Assembly: GCF_016901835.1 (NCBI RefSeq)
Contig: NZ_JACJKX010000010.1
Span: forward strand, 1 to 64,000
Length of the DNA stretch: 64,000 nucleotides
Source: Parasutterella secunda
Lineage (GTDB): Bacteria; Pseudomonadota; Gammaproteobacteria; Burkholderiales; Burkholderiaceae_F
Reading direction: 5' to 3'
Each line of letters opens with the position of its first letter. The first letter of the stretch is position 1. Position numbers and translations under genes: made by a program. Below, one piece after another: positions 36,285-44,955 of the stretch. The notes beneath the pieces are model-generated. The model did no database searches. It saw only the letters and a list, made by a program, of their open reading frames with translations, and had not been told where the DNA came from.

Positions 36285-36862
36285 TTTTTGACCCTCGCAA
36301 GAATATCAGCCAAGAGTGCTTTTTTCTTATCTTGGGCACTTTGCGCATTGAGCCTGGACTCACGTTCACTTTGTCGGCGCTTTTCTCTTTGGAGTTTGTC
36401 ACGGTAACGTTGACGCGCCTGCATGGCACGCTCATGGCTCCAGTCAAAGGGTGCGGGCTGCATTTGTATGCAGTCAACCGGACACGTGATGACGCAAAGC
36501 GCACAACCGGTACACCACTCCGTGATCACGGCGTGAAGGCGCTTAGGAGCTCCGACGATTGCGTTGGTGGGGCAGACCGGCACGCACTTGCGGCATCCGA
36601 TACACATATCCGGATTGATGTGAGAGACTTCAAGCGGTACTTCATGACCGTATTCGGGGTCAAGAGCCAAAACGGGTTTGCCTGTGACTTGTGCGAGCGC
36701 TTCAATACCTTTTTGTCCTCCCGGAGCACAACGGTTAATCGGCGCTTCGCCCATAGCGATGGCCCAGGCGTAGTTTCTGCATCCGTCGTAACCGCACTGC
36801 CGACATTGAGTCTGAGGCAGTACATCATCAATCGCGTCAATTAAGTGTTCTGACATATTCAT
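36281..36862 (-). CDS. rsxB: RnfB/RsxB-like ferredoxin protein
   Basis: 193 residues. A four-Cys cluster in TQCRQCGYDGCRNYA (Fe-S motif of RnfB) is followed by two 4Fe-4S ferredoxin motifs, CIGCRKCVPVCP and CTGCALCVITCP. The C-terminal tail is rich in Arg, Lys and Gln. It lacks the N-terminal membrane helix of full RnfB, and no other rnf genes are present, so it is a soluble, standalone form. The ATG overlaps the fpr stop (TAATG) and its stop overlaps nth, so all three are translated as one coupled operon. Confidence 0.85.
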   Translation of the reverse strand: MNMSEHLIDAIDDVLPQTQCRQCGYDGCRNYAWAIAMGEAPINRCAPGGQKGIEALAQVTGKPVLALDPEYGHEVPLEVSHINPDMCIGCRKCVPVCPTNAIVGAPKRLHAVITEWCTGCALCVITCPVDCIQMQPAPFDWSHERAMQARQRYRDKLQREKRRQSERESRLNAQSAQDKKKALLADILARVKK

Positions 36863-37632
36863 TACCAAAAGTTTTCTGCAACGTATGTGCCGAGCTTTTC
36901 ACCACGAGGAGCGGTAAAACCACGTGCTTTGAGAACTTTTTTCATTGAGTCGACAAAACCGGGATTGCCGCAAATCATTGCACGCACCCATTCAGGGGTA
37001 AAGGTAAAGCCCATTTTTTCGAATTCGCCCCTCTCGATTGCTTCAGGAATGCGTTGGGTGATTTCGCCGCATTTACACGGATCACTTTCACGTGTCGTTG
37101 CGGCAATAAAGCGAAAGTTCACCTCTCGATTTTGCTTGCGCACCGCTTCGGTGAAAGCTTCTGTGAGCGAGATATCATCACCACAGCGGGCGCAATGAAC
37201 AACGACCACATTATCGAAACGTTTCCAAGGATTGTCTTTCACAACCGACAAAAAGGCAGACAGCCCCGTGCCCGAAGCAAAGCAAAAAAGCGTACCGCCT
37301 TTTTCCAGGCGTTCCGGCAGCATCAGTCCGTAAGCGGTGTCATCCAGGTAAAGGGCGTCACCGACTTTTTTCTCAAAGAGTTTCGGAGTCAGTGCTCCGT
37401 CCAAAACACGAGCGATATAGAAACTGATTTTGTCCTCATCGTGGTGGCTCGCGATGGAGTAGGGGCGCATCAGAAAGTCTTCTTCTTTTTGAGGATCAGG
37501 GGTGAGCGCAACGCCGCAGCGCACGAACTGTCCGGGCTTGAATGTGAAGCCCGCAGGCTTAGTAACGGAGAAAAACATCACGCGTTCATTGTGATGCGAT
37601 ATTTCCGTGATGGTGACAGTGTGTAAGGCCAT
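36862..37632 (-). CDS. fpr: Ferredoxin-NADP reductase
   Basis: FAD enzyme moving electrons between NADPH and ferredoxin or flavodoxin, 256 residues. The FAD site is MRPYSIAS, the NADP site is FCFASGTGLSAFLSVVKD, and the C terminus GTYVAENFW ends in the aromatic residue typical of bacterial Fpr. A ferredoxin gene (fdxA) lies just upstream in the same direction, a natural partner. It heads the coupled fpr-rsxB-nth unit. Confidence 0.93.
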   Translation of the reverse strand: MALHTVTITEISHHNERVMFFSVTKPAGFTFKPGQFVRCGVALTPDPQKEEDFLMRPYSIASHHDEDKISFYIARVLDGALTPKLFEKKVGDALYLDDTAYGLMLPERLEKGGTLFCFASGTGLSAFLSVVKDNPWKRFDNVVVVHCARCGDDISLTEAFTEAVRKQNREVNFRFIAATTRESDPCKCGEITQRIPEAIERGEFEKMGFTFTPEWVRAMICGNPGFVDSMKKVLKARGFTAPRGEKLGTYVAENFW

Positions 37633-37654
37633 ATTTTGACTCTCTGATATGACA

Positions 37655-37680
37655 GAGCCCGCCCAGATTTGGACGGGCTC
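37655..37680 (-). terminator. Hairpin after fdxA
   Basis: GAGCCCG (37655-37661) pairs with CGGGCTC (37674-37680). The minus-strand T run is poor (TGTCAT), so it may be a leaky terminator that lets some transcript reach fpr. Confidence 0.5.
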
Positions 37681-37702
37681 GCCGTTAATGGGTTTGTGTG
37701 TT

Positions 37703-38029
37703 TTATTCGGTCTTTAAATATTGACGCTTGTTGGGCACACCGTGCCACTTATCTGCATCGGCAGGACGAGGACGTTGACGGGTGATGGAAGGCCACTTCT
37801 TCGACAGCTCGGCGTTCAGGGCAATAAATTCTTCCTGTCCTTCCGGAACGTCATCTTCATGGAAAATGGCTTCTTCAGGGCATTCAGGCACGCAGACGGC
37901 ACAGTCAATGCACTCGTCGGGGTCAATCACCAGAAAGTTGGGGCCGACACGGAAGCAGTCAACAGGGCACACAGCCACACAGGCCGTGTCGGTGCAGTTA
38001 ATACAGGGGTCACATACTACATGAGCCAC
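37703..38029 (-). CDS. fdxA: Seven-iron ferredoxin FdxA
   Basis: 108-residue 3Fe-4S/4Fe-4S ferredoxin. Cys at 6, 9, 12, 17, 21 and 25 and then 40, 43, 46 and 50 give the two cluster sites ([12 protein letters not shown] for the second). The C-terminal extension with [16 protein letters not shown] is typical of FdxA. It lies 70 bases upstream of fpr, divergent from pncB. Confidence 0.95.
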   Translation of the reverse strand: MAHVVCDPCINCTDTACVAVCPVDCFRVGPNFLVIDPDECIDCAVCVPECPEEAIFHEDDVPEGQEEFIALNAELSKKWPSITRQRPRPADADKWHGVPNKRQYLKTE

Positions 38030-38138
38030 GTTTTTCTCCCTACTGAAATATATTTAATAATTTCCGAATTCTAACGCAGTTATTGTTGAAAAAGGCTAGA
38101 CTAAGACCATCAGAAACCAGACGAAAGGGCGGTGCATC

Positions 38139-39311
38139 GTGATTATCGAGTCACTGTTGGATACCGATTTATATAAATTCACCATGATGCAGTGCGTGTT
38201 GCACCAGTTTCCCGGTGCTTCCGTTGAGTATCGATTCCGTTGTCGAAACGAAGGGATTGACCTGAGACCGTATATGGATGAAATCAAGGCAGAGGTTGAT
38301 CATCTCTGCACCCTTCGCTTTAAGGATGAAGAGCTGGAGTATTTGCGTTCCCTTCGTTTTATTAAAGACGATTTTGTGGAGTTTTTGAGTCTTTTTCAGC
38401 TCAAACGCAAATACATCGACATTTCAGAAAAAGAGGGCCAACTGGCGATCACGATCAAAGGACCGTGGTTGCATACGATTTTGTTTGAAATCCCGGTGCT
38501 CGCTATTGTCAACGAAACCTATTTCCGACACGTTGCTCCGAATATTGATAAAACCGAGGGCAGGCGCAGACTCGATGCCAAGATTCAGATGATCGAAAAT
38601 GAACCTGATCGGGAGTTGATTTCTATTTCCGACTTCGGCACTCGTAGACGTTTTTCGCGTGAGTGGCAAAAAGAAGTTCTCGAAACGCTCAAGGCCCGAT
38701 TGCCTCACGAATTTGCGGGCACGAGCAATGTGCTTTACGCCAAAGAATTAGATCTCATTCCGATGGGAACGATGGCTCACGAGTACCTTCAGGCCTGTCA
38801 GGCATTGGGGCCCAGGCTTCGTGATTCTCAGACTTACGCCTTTGAGATGTGGGCAAAAGAGTATCGGGGTGATTTGGGGATTGCGCTTACCGATGTCTAC
38901 GGGATTGAGCCTTTCTTAAAAGACTTCGATATGTATTTCTGCAAGCTTTTTGATGGCGTCAGACAGGATTCGGGTGACCCCGAAAGCTGGGGCGAGCGCA
39001 TGATTGAGCACTATAAGGCTAATCGTTGTGATCCGAGAACTAAGACATTTATTTTTTCAGACAGTCTTACCTTTGATCGTCTCATCAGGCTGTTCAGACG
39101 CTTTAAAGGGCGCGTGAAATTAGGCTTTGGTGTCGGCACCAATCTCACCAATGATTTGGGACCTGAGCCGCTTAACATTGTTATCAAAATGGTTCGAGCC
39201 AATGGTCAGCCTGTGGCAAAAATTTCCGATACACCGGGCAAGAGCCTGTGTGATGATCCGAGTTATTTGGCCTACTTGAAACAAGTTTTCGGCATGACTG
39301 ATAAGAAATAG
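38139..39311 (+). CDS. pncB: Nicotinate phosphoribosyltransferase
   Basis: Salvages nicotinate to NaMN for NAD synthesis; 390 residues. The N-terminal [20 protein letters not shown] and the phosphate-binding region [15 protein letters not shown] are family hallmarks. [15 protein letters not shown] holds the C-terminal phosphate loop. The start is a GTG. It serves the same product line as nadE (52.7 kb). Confidence 0.95.
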   Translation: MIIESLLDTDLYKFTMMQCVLHQFPGASVEYRFRCRNEGIDLRPYMDEIKAEVDHLCTLRFKDEELEYLRSLRFIKDDFVEFLSLFQLKRKYIDISEKEGQLAITIKGPWLHTILFEIPVLAIVNETYFRHVAPNIDKTEGRRRLDAKIQMIENEPDRELISISDFGTRRRFSREWQKEVLETLKARLPHEFAGTSNVLYAKELDLIPMGTMAHEYLQACQALGPRLRDSQTYAFEMWAKEYRGDLGIALTDVYGIEPFLKDFDMYFCKLFDGVRQDSGDPESWGERMIEHYKANRCDPRTKTFIFSDSLTFDRLIRLFRRFKGRVKLGFGVGTNLTNDLGPEPLNIVIKMVRANGQPVAKISDTPGKSLCDDPSYLAYLKQVFGMTDKK

Positions 39312-39394
39312 CGGAAAAATTAAACCTAAAAGGGCAAAAGTCTTATACAATCGAATAAATTAACGTAGATCAATAAAAATAAGGAAATTAACAA

Positions 39395-40792
39395 ATGATC
39401 CAAAAACTGCTGTTAGGGGCGTGTTTGGCTGTCTCTCCAGTGTTGGCCAATGCGGCCGGCCTCAATGGTGCGGAACTGTCCATGATCTGGGCGGTGCCTT
39501 TTGCCGGGATTTTGTTGAGTATCGCCCTTTGCCCGTTGCTGGTTCCTCATTTCTGGCATAACCATTTCGGTAAGGTGGCTGTTGCCTGGGGACTTTTGTG
39601 TGCCGTTCCGCTTTACATTGTCTATGGCACAACCACTGCAACAGGGGCTATCGCCCACGCCATCATCGGTGACTATATTCCGTTCATTATTTTCGTGGGT
39701 GCGCTCTTCGTTGTGGCAGGCGGGATTCATATCCGCTCTTCCTTTGAAGGCACGCCGCTCATGAATGCAGGGTTTCTCTTTGCCGGTGCGATGCTTGCCA
39801 ATGTGATGGGCACAACGGGTGCGGCGATGCTCATTATTCGCCCGTTACTTGAGGCCAATAAAAACCGCAAGTACCGCATGCATACGTTTATTTTCTTTAT
39901 TTTCCTCGTGGCCAATATCGGCGGCAGTCTGACTCCGCTCGGTGACCCGCCGCTCTTTTTGGGCTTTTTGCGCGGAGTGGATTTCTTCTGGACGACTCAG
40001 CATCTGTTCTTGCCGATGATCTCCACCGTGCTCTTTTTGCTGTTGATTTACGTGATTTTGGATACGATCGTCTATAAAAAAGAAGATCAGAAAACCATTC
40101 ACTTTAAGGAAAAGGAACCCTTTAAGGTCGAAGGTGCGATCAATATCGTCTTCCTGGCCGGTATTGTCGGAAGCATGCTTTTGTCGGGCTTTTGGAAGTC
40201 GGGCATCTCGTTTGAAGTGCTTCACGTTCAATTGACGCTCGAATCCATCATTCGTGACGTTCTCTTTTTAACCTTTGCCGGGTTGAGTTTGGCCTTTACA
40301 CCTAAAGTGGCGCGTGAAGGCAATCAATTCTCCTGGGATCCGATTTTGGAAGTCGGCAAACTCTTTTTCGGCATCTTCTGCTGTATCGTACCGGTGCTTG
40401 AAATGTTGCGTGCAGGCCACAACGGTGCTTTTGCTCCGCTGGTTGCCTTGGTGACCAATGCTGACGGCACGTTTAATAACCATATGTTCTTCTGGCTGGC
40501 CGGCTCGTTGTCATCTTTCCTGGATAATGCACCGACGTACCTCGCCTTCTTTAACTTGGCGGGCGGCGATCCCATGTTATTGATGAATGAAGACTCGCAT
40601 ACCTTGATGGCGATCTCCATGGGTTCTGTCTTCATGGGCGCCATGACCTATATCGGTAATGCGCCAAACTTTATGACGATCTCGATCGTTCAAGAACGCG
40701 GCGTGAAGATGCCGAGTTTCTTCGGTTACATGGTTTGGTCCGTCGGTATCCTTGTTCCGACCTTCTTCCTGATGAATATGTTCTTCATCTAA
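39395..40792 (+). CDS. nhaD: NhaD-type sodium:proton antiporter
   Basis: 465 residues. A signal-like N terminus (cut near ANAA, about 20) precedes about twelve hydrophobic segments. GTTGAAMLIIRPLLEANKNR and LTPLGDPPLFLGFLRGVDFF are typical of the NhaD branch of the ion-transporter superfamily, as is SSFLDNAPTYLAFFNLAGG. It exchanges sodium for protons at the inner membrane. AAGGAA precedes the ATG. A strong terminator follows. Confidence 0.85.
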   Translation: MIQKLLLGACLAVSPVLANAAGLNGAELSMIWAVPFAGILLSIALCPLLVPHFWHNHFGKVAVAWGLLCAVPLYIVYGTTTATGAIAHAIIGDYIPFIIFVGALFVVAGGIHIRSSFEGTPLMNAGFLFAGAMLANVMGTTGAAMLIIRPLLEANKNRKYRMHTFIFFIFLVANIGGSLTPLGDPPLFLGFLRGVDFFWTTQHLFLPMISTVLFLLLIYVILDTIVYKKEDQKTIHFKEKEPFKVEGAINIVFLAGIVGSMLLSGFWKSGISFEVLHVQLTLESIIRDVLFLTFAGLSLAFTPKVAREGNQFSWDPILEVGKLFFGIFCCIVPVLEMLRAGHNGAFAPLVALVTNADGTFNNHMFFWLAGSLSSFLDNAPTYLAFFNLAGGDPMLLMNEDSHTLMAISMGSVFMGAMTYIGNAPNFMTISIVQERGVKMPSFFGYMVWSVGILVPTFFLMNMFFI

Positions 40793-40815
40793 GACGACAG
40801 GATTGCTGTTATCCA

Positions 40816-40844
40816 AAAAGCCTCGGGTAGCCCCCGGGGCTTTT
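40816..40844 (+). terminator. Terminator of the NhaD gene
   Basis: AAAAGCCTCGGG (40816-40827) pairs with CCCGGGGCTTTT (40833-40844) with one G-T pair. The T run lies in the closing arm. Confidence 0.83.
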
Positions 40845-40971
40845 CATTGGTTTTTAGTGCAGAGAAAAATAGTTAGATGCAAAAGTATCTCAAAATGCTA
40901 AAATCTGCGCAATTTCAATGATCTAAACAATACCTGAAGGACAATGAGCCCTCAAAACGGACAATTTTTTC

Positions 40972-42339
40972 ATGGCAGAAACTATCAATTTCGCTTCTTT
41001 CGGTTTGCATGAATCCATCATGCGGGCCATTTCAGAGATGGGTTACGAAACCCCGACACCGATTCAGGCACAGGCCGTTCCGTTGGTCCTGGCCGGTTTT
41101 GACGTGATGGGGGCGGCACAAACGGGTACCGGCAAAACAGCCAGTTTCGGTTTACCCCTTCTGGAGCGATTGATACCGACGGCCAATACCAGTATGTCGC
41201 CTGCTCGTCACCCCGTGCGGGCCTTGGTTCTGACTCCCACTCGAGAGCTCGCCGATCAGGTACACGATAACCTGCAAAGTTACGCCAAATACACGGGGCT
41301 GCGTACGGCCTGTGTTTTCGGCGGCGTGGATATTCATACTCAACAGGACGCTTTGCGTCGGGGCGTGGAAGTACTCGTGGCAACGCCCGGTCGATTACTA
41401 GATCATGTCGAGCAGCGCAACACGTCCCTGACTCAAGTGCAGATCGTGGTTCTCGATGAGGCCGACCGGATGCTTGACATGGGCTTTTTGCCCGATATTT
41501 CCAGAATTCTGAAACTGTTGCCAGTGAAGCGTCAGAGCCTGATGTTTTCGGCCACGTTTTCTCCGGACATTAAAAAACTTGCGGCTAACTTTTTAAATAA
41601 TCCGAAATTGGTTGAAGTGGCCAGAGAAAATTCCGCAGCCAAGACCATCACACAACGCCTCTACGAAGTGCACGACTCTGAAAAGGTTGATGCACTTTTG
41701 GACTTGCTCGACGATGAAATCAGTGAAGACGCCAAAAATATTTTGGTTTTCGTCAATTCCAAAATCGGGTGCCGTCGATTGGCCCGCACACTGACTCAAT
41801 ACGGTATTGAAGCCGATGCCATTCATGGGGATAAGACCCAGGAAGAACGAATCAAGACGCTTGAGGCTTTCAAGAGCGGAAAACTGAAAGTTTTGGTTGC
41901 AACCGATGTTGCGGCTCGCGGGTTGGACATTGCAGATTTGCCCGTCGTGATTAATTACGATGTGCCCTTTAATGCAGAGGACTATGTGCACCGCATTGGA
42001 CGAACGGGACGTGCGGGTATGAAGGGGCTTGCCTTGACATTGATGTGCCCGGGAGCTGATGAAAAAAATGTTTCGGCTATTGAGTCACTGATCAAAGAGC
42101 GTTTCAAGCGTGTGCGTCTGGATGTTTCGCCACATAAGAGACCCGGCAGAGGCCCCAGAAAAGTTTATACGCCGCCGCCCGTGTCGCCTGTCAATACCGA
42201 TCCTTTCTTTGACGAGCCCTATGTGCCGAGCCAGCCTGCTTCAGAGCCTGCGGCAGAGTCGGCAAAAGTCGACACTCGTCCGGATACAAAGAAAAAACCT
42301 CGGGTTGCTGCCTTATTGGGCGGGTTGATGCGCCGTTAA
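40972..42339 (+). CDS. rhlE: DEAD-box RNA helicase RhlE
   Basis: 455 residues. Q motif near MGYETPTPIQAQAVP, motif I AQTGTGKT, Ia PTRELADQV, II LDEADRMLDMGF, III FSATF, and C-terminal IV-VI with VATDVAARGLDI and HRIGRTGRAG. The basic, Pro-rich tail (about 380-455) is variable among RhlE proteins. It has a likely role in ribosome assembly or RNA decay. TAAAAT at 40899-40904 may be its -10. Confidence 0.93.
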   Translation: MAETINFASFGLHESIMRAISEMGYETPTPIQAQAVPLVLAGFDVMGAAQTGTGKTASFGLPLLERLIPTANTSMSPARHPVRALVLTPTRELADQVHDNLQSYAKYTGLRTACVFGGVDIHTQQDALRRGVEVLVATPGRLLDHVEQRNTSLTQVQIVVLDEADRMLDMGFLPDISRILKLLPVKRQSLMFSATFSPDIKKLAANFLNNPKLVEVARENSAAKTITQRLYEVHDSEKVDALLDLLDDEISEDAKNILVFVNSKIGCRRLARTLTQYGIEADAIHGDKTQEERIKTLEAFKSGKLKVLVATDVAARGLDIADLPVVINYDVPFNAEDYVHRIGRTGRAGMKGLALTLMCPGADEKNVSAIESLIKERFKRVRLDVSPHKRPGRGPRKVYTPPPVSPVNTDPFFDEPYVPSQPASEPAAESAKVDTRPDTKKKPRVAALLGGLMRR

Positions 42340-42357
42340 GGTCTTTTTCCCAATCGG

Positions 42358-42384
42358 AGCGCACGATTTTTCGTGCGCTGTTTT
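42358..42384 (+). terminator. Terminator of rhlE
   Basis: AGCGCACGA (42358-42366) pairs with TCGTGCGCT (42371-42379) around TTTT, followed by GTTTTAATTTT. Confidence 0.83.
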
Positions 42385-42535
42385 AATTTTGTCAAATATC
42401 GTCACAATTGTCTTTTCCTTTTTTTACAATCGCCACCTACAATCAGGTATTGTTCAATAACTGCTGGCTCATTGAGTCTTTCTTCTGAATCAGGGAAAGG
42501 CTTGAGTTGATATAACGAATTGGCTGGGGTGCACT

Positions 42536-44659
42536 ATGTCTGAAGAAAAACAAGCCGACAGTCTGCTTGCGCGGCAGATGGCGATCCCTCTGTACGGCGA
42601 TAAAAAACTTTTCACTGGAGAGTCTCGTTTGGCGCACGCCGATGGCATGGCCAACATCGTGCGCGGAATCCGTGACGACGAGGAACTGATTTCTGCCTGT
42701 TATCTGTTTGCTGTTCATGACTGTCTGCCCAATCCTGAAGAATGGCTGAAAAATAATTTCGGCTCCGGTGTGGCTGAATTGGTCAATGAGTTGCATCGTC
42801 TCATTGAGTTAAACGGCAAAACACGTCTGATGCCGGCCGAAGACTCTGAAAAAGTTGCCGATAAACTCATGCTCAAAGCTCAGGATGCGCTTTTGAGAAA
42901 AATGGTCTTGGCGATGTGCCGGGATTTGCGTGTGGTGATTTTGAGATTATCGAGTCGACTGCAGACCTTGCGCTACTACGCCATGAAAAAGGATGATCCC
43001 CAGGGCGCAAAGACCTACGGTGCCGATACATTGGCTCTTTATGCGCCGCTTGCAAACCGTTTGGGTATTTGGCAGATTAAGTGGGAACTTGAAGACCTTT
43101 CCCTGCGATTTACTAAGCCCGATATCTACAACGAAATTGCCCGTCAATTGGATGAGAGCCGTGAGGCGCGTTTGGCTTTCATGCGTGATGCCGTCGATAA
43201 GATCAAATTGATGCTCGCGCAAAAAGGAATCGAGGCAGAAGTTTCCGGCCGTCCCAAACATATTTATTCCATCTACAAGAAGATGGAAAGAAAACATCTG
43301 CGCTTTGATCAGCTCTATGACGTGCGCGCCCTTCGTATCATTGTCCAAACGGTTGAGCAGTGCTACGAGGTACTGTCGATTGTGCAGGAAAATTTCCGAG
43401 GCGTGAGCTCCGAATACGACGACTACATTTCCAATCCTAAGCCCAACGGCTATCGCTCGTTGCATACGGTGATCCTGGACGGCAGAGATCGCCCGATCGA
43501 AATTCAGATCAGAACGCGTGCCATGCATGAATATAACGAGTTGGGCATGGCCGCTCACTGGCGCTATAAAGAAGCGGGCAATTCGGAAAAGAGTAATCAA
43601 AGCACGGAAGATCAGAAAGTCGCCTGGCTGCGCCAACTCTTGGCTTGGAGCAGTGACGTTAAACCTGAAAGTCCACAGGGAGTTGAAGACGATCACGTCT
43701 ACGTCCTCACTCCTCAGGGACGAGTGGTTGAGATGCGAACGGGGGCCACGCCGATTGACTTTGCCTATCACTTGCACAGCGAACTCGGTCACCGTTGCCG
43801 GGGAGCCAAAGTTAACGGCCAGATGGTTCCGCTTAACTACAAACTCAAAACCGGTGAGACGGTTGAAATCGTTGCGGCCAAAGAAGGAGGCCCGAGCCGC
43901 GATTGGCTTAATCCGGAATTGGGCTTCGTTGTCACGAATCGCGCCCGAGGTAAAGTGCGGCAATGGTTTAATCAGAAAGCCGTTGAAGAGATGGTCAACG
44001 CCGGTCGCGACATCATCGAAAAAGACCTTGCACGCTTGGGTAAAAGCACCTTTAAGCTTGAGGAATTGGCCAAGCGCTTGGGCTACGACACGGTTGAAGA
44101 TCTTTACGTCGGAGCCGCAAAAGAAGACTTTGGGTTTAAGAGTATCGAAAAGGCTTTAAAGCCCAAAGAGGAAGAGAAAAAAGAAATTTTCACTTCCAAA
44201 TCCAAGGCCGAGTCCGCCAAGAGCCAAGTGTTGGTTGTCGGTGTGGATTCGCTTTTGACGCAGCTTGCGCGTTGTTGTCATCCGGCCCCTCCTGATAAGA
44301 TTGTGGGCTTTGTGACACGCGGAAGAGGAGTGACCATTCACCGTGCGGATTGCCCCAATATTCGTCACTTGGATGAAAAGGGACAGGAAAGACTGATTGA
44401 GGTCAGTTGGGGTAATGCCGAAGGGGCTGTCTTCCCGGTGGAAGTGCTTGTAGTGGGTCAGAACCTTCCGGGGCTTTTGAAAGATATGAGCGAAATTTTC
44501 ATGAAAGAAAAAATCGCCATCATCGGCATGAATTCCCAAGTCGTCAAAGGCGATATGCATTGGCGCTTTAATGTGGAAATTTCTCAAGCCGATTCTCTCA
44601 AGAGAACGCTCAAGGCGATCGGAGACCTGCCGGGTGTCTATATTGCTCGTCGAACCTAA
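42536..44659 (+). CDS. relA: (p)ppGpp synthetase RelA
   Basis: 707-residue RelA/SpoT protein making the stringent alarmone. The HD hydrolase domain is degenerate: HD at 61-62 is followed by CLPN where hydrolases have an ED pair. The synthetase domain reads SSEYDDYISNPKPNGYRSLH (291-310); the ExDD type is that of RelA, not the RxKD of bifunctional enzymes. TGS (about 390-450), a Cys/His-rich LARCCHPAPPDKIVGFVTRG and a C-terminal ACT domain follow. It should thus be a synthetase only, with hydrolysis left to a SpoT elsewhere. Confidence 0.93.
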   Translation: MSEEKQADSLLARQMAIPLYGDKKLFTGESRLAHADGMANIVRGIRDDEELISACYLFAVHDCLPNPEEWLKNNFGSGVAELVNELHRLIELNGKTRLMPAEDSEKVADKLMLKAQDALLRKMVLAMCRDLRVVILRLSSRLQTLRYYAMKKDDPQGAKTYGADTLALYAPLANRLGIWQIKWELEDLSLRFTKPDIYNEIARQLDESREARLAFMRDAVDKIKLMLAQKGIEAEVSGRPKHIYSIYKKMERKHLRFDQLYDVRALRIIVQTVEQCYEVLSIVQENFRGVSSEYDDYISNPKPNGYRSLHTVILDGRDRPIEIQIRTRAMHEYNELGMAAHWRYKEAGNSEKSNQSTEDQKVAWLRQLLAWSSDVKPESPQGVEDDHVYVLTPQGRVVEMRTGATPIDFAYHLHSELGHRCRGAKVNGQMVPLNYKLKTGETVEIVAAKEGGPSRDWLNPELGFVVTNRARGKVRQWFNQKAVEEMVNAGRDIIEKDLARLGKSTFKLEELAKRLGYDTVEDLYVGAAKEDFGFKSIEKALKPKEEEKKEIFTSKSKAESAKSQVLVVGVDSLLTQLARCCHPAPPDKIVGFVTRGRGVTIHRADCPNIRHLDEKGQERLIEVSWGNAEGAVFPVEVLVVGQNLPGLLKDMSEIFMKEKIAIIGMNSQVVKGDMHWRFNVEISQADSLKRTLKAIGDLPGVYIARRT

Positions 44660-44671
44660 AAAGGAAGTGTT

Positions 44672-44884
44672 ATGAAGGTTTCTGAAAAGATGTATCGATT
44701 TCTTGAGCAGTTCCTGCGCTGTCTCATCTATGTGGGAATCGGTCATACGGCTTTTGAGGTGGTGACGATTTGGCGCACGCCTGAGGTGTCGGACTTTTGG
44801 TACTACGGATTAGCAGTGCCGGGGCTGTATTATCTCGTTGCGGTTGTCGTATTGACACTGTTTATCATGTTCGTTAAAAAGTAG
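44672..44884 (+). CDS. Small two-helix membrane protein, unknown
   Basis: 70 residues, 12 bases after relA, with AAGGAAGTG ahead of the ATG, so it is likely in the relA transcript. Two hydrophobic segments (about 16-30 and 48-68) flank a short polar loop with RTPEVSDFWYYG, and it ends VKK. I do not recognise a family. Cotranscription with relA suggests a stress or housekeeping link, but no function can be given. Confidence 0.7.
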   Translation: MKVSEKMYRFLEQFLRCLIYVGIGHTAFEVVTIWRTPEVSDFWYYGLAVPGLYYLVAVVVLTLFIMFVKK

Positions 44885-44912
44885 TCATCCGAATTGGATT
44901 TCCGAACCAAAC

Positions 44913-44937
44913 AAAAGCGGCCTTTCGGGCCGCTTTT
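44913..44937. terminator. Bidirectional terminator between the relA unit and cstA
   Basis: AAAAGCGGCC (44913-44922) pairs with GGCCGCTTTT (44928-44937). T runs lie on both strands, serving the small gene and the convergent cstA. Confidence 0.83.
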
Positions 44938-44955
44938 GCGTGACAGAGTCAGTGA

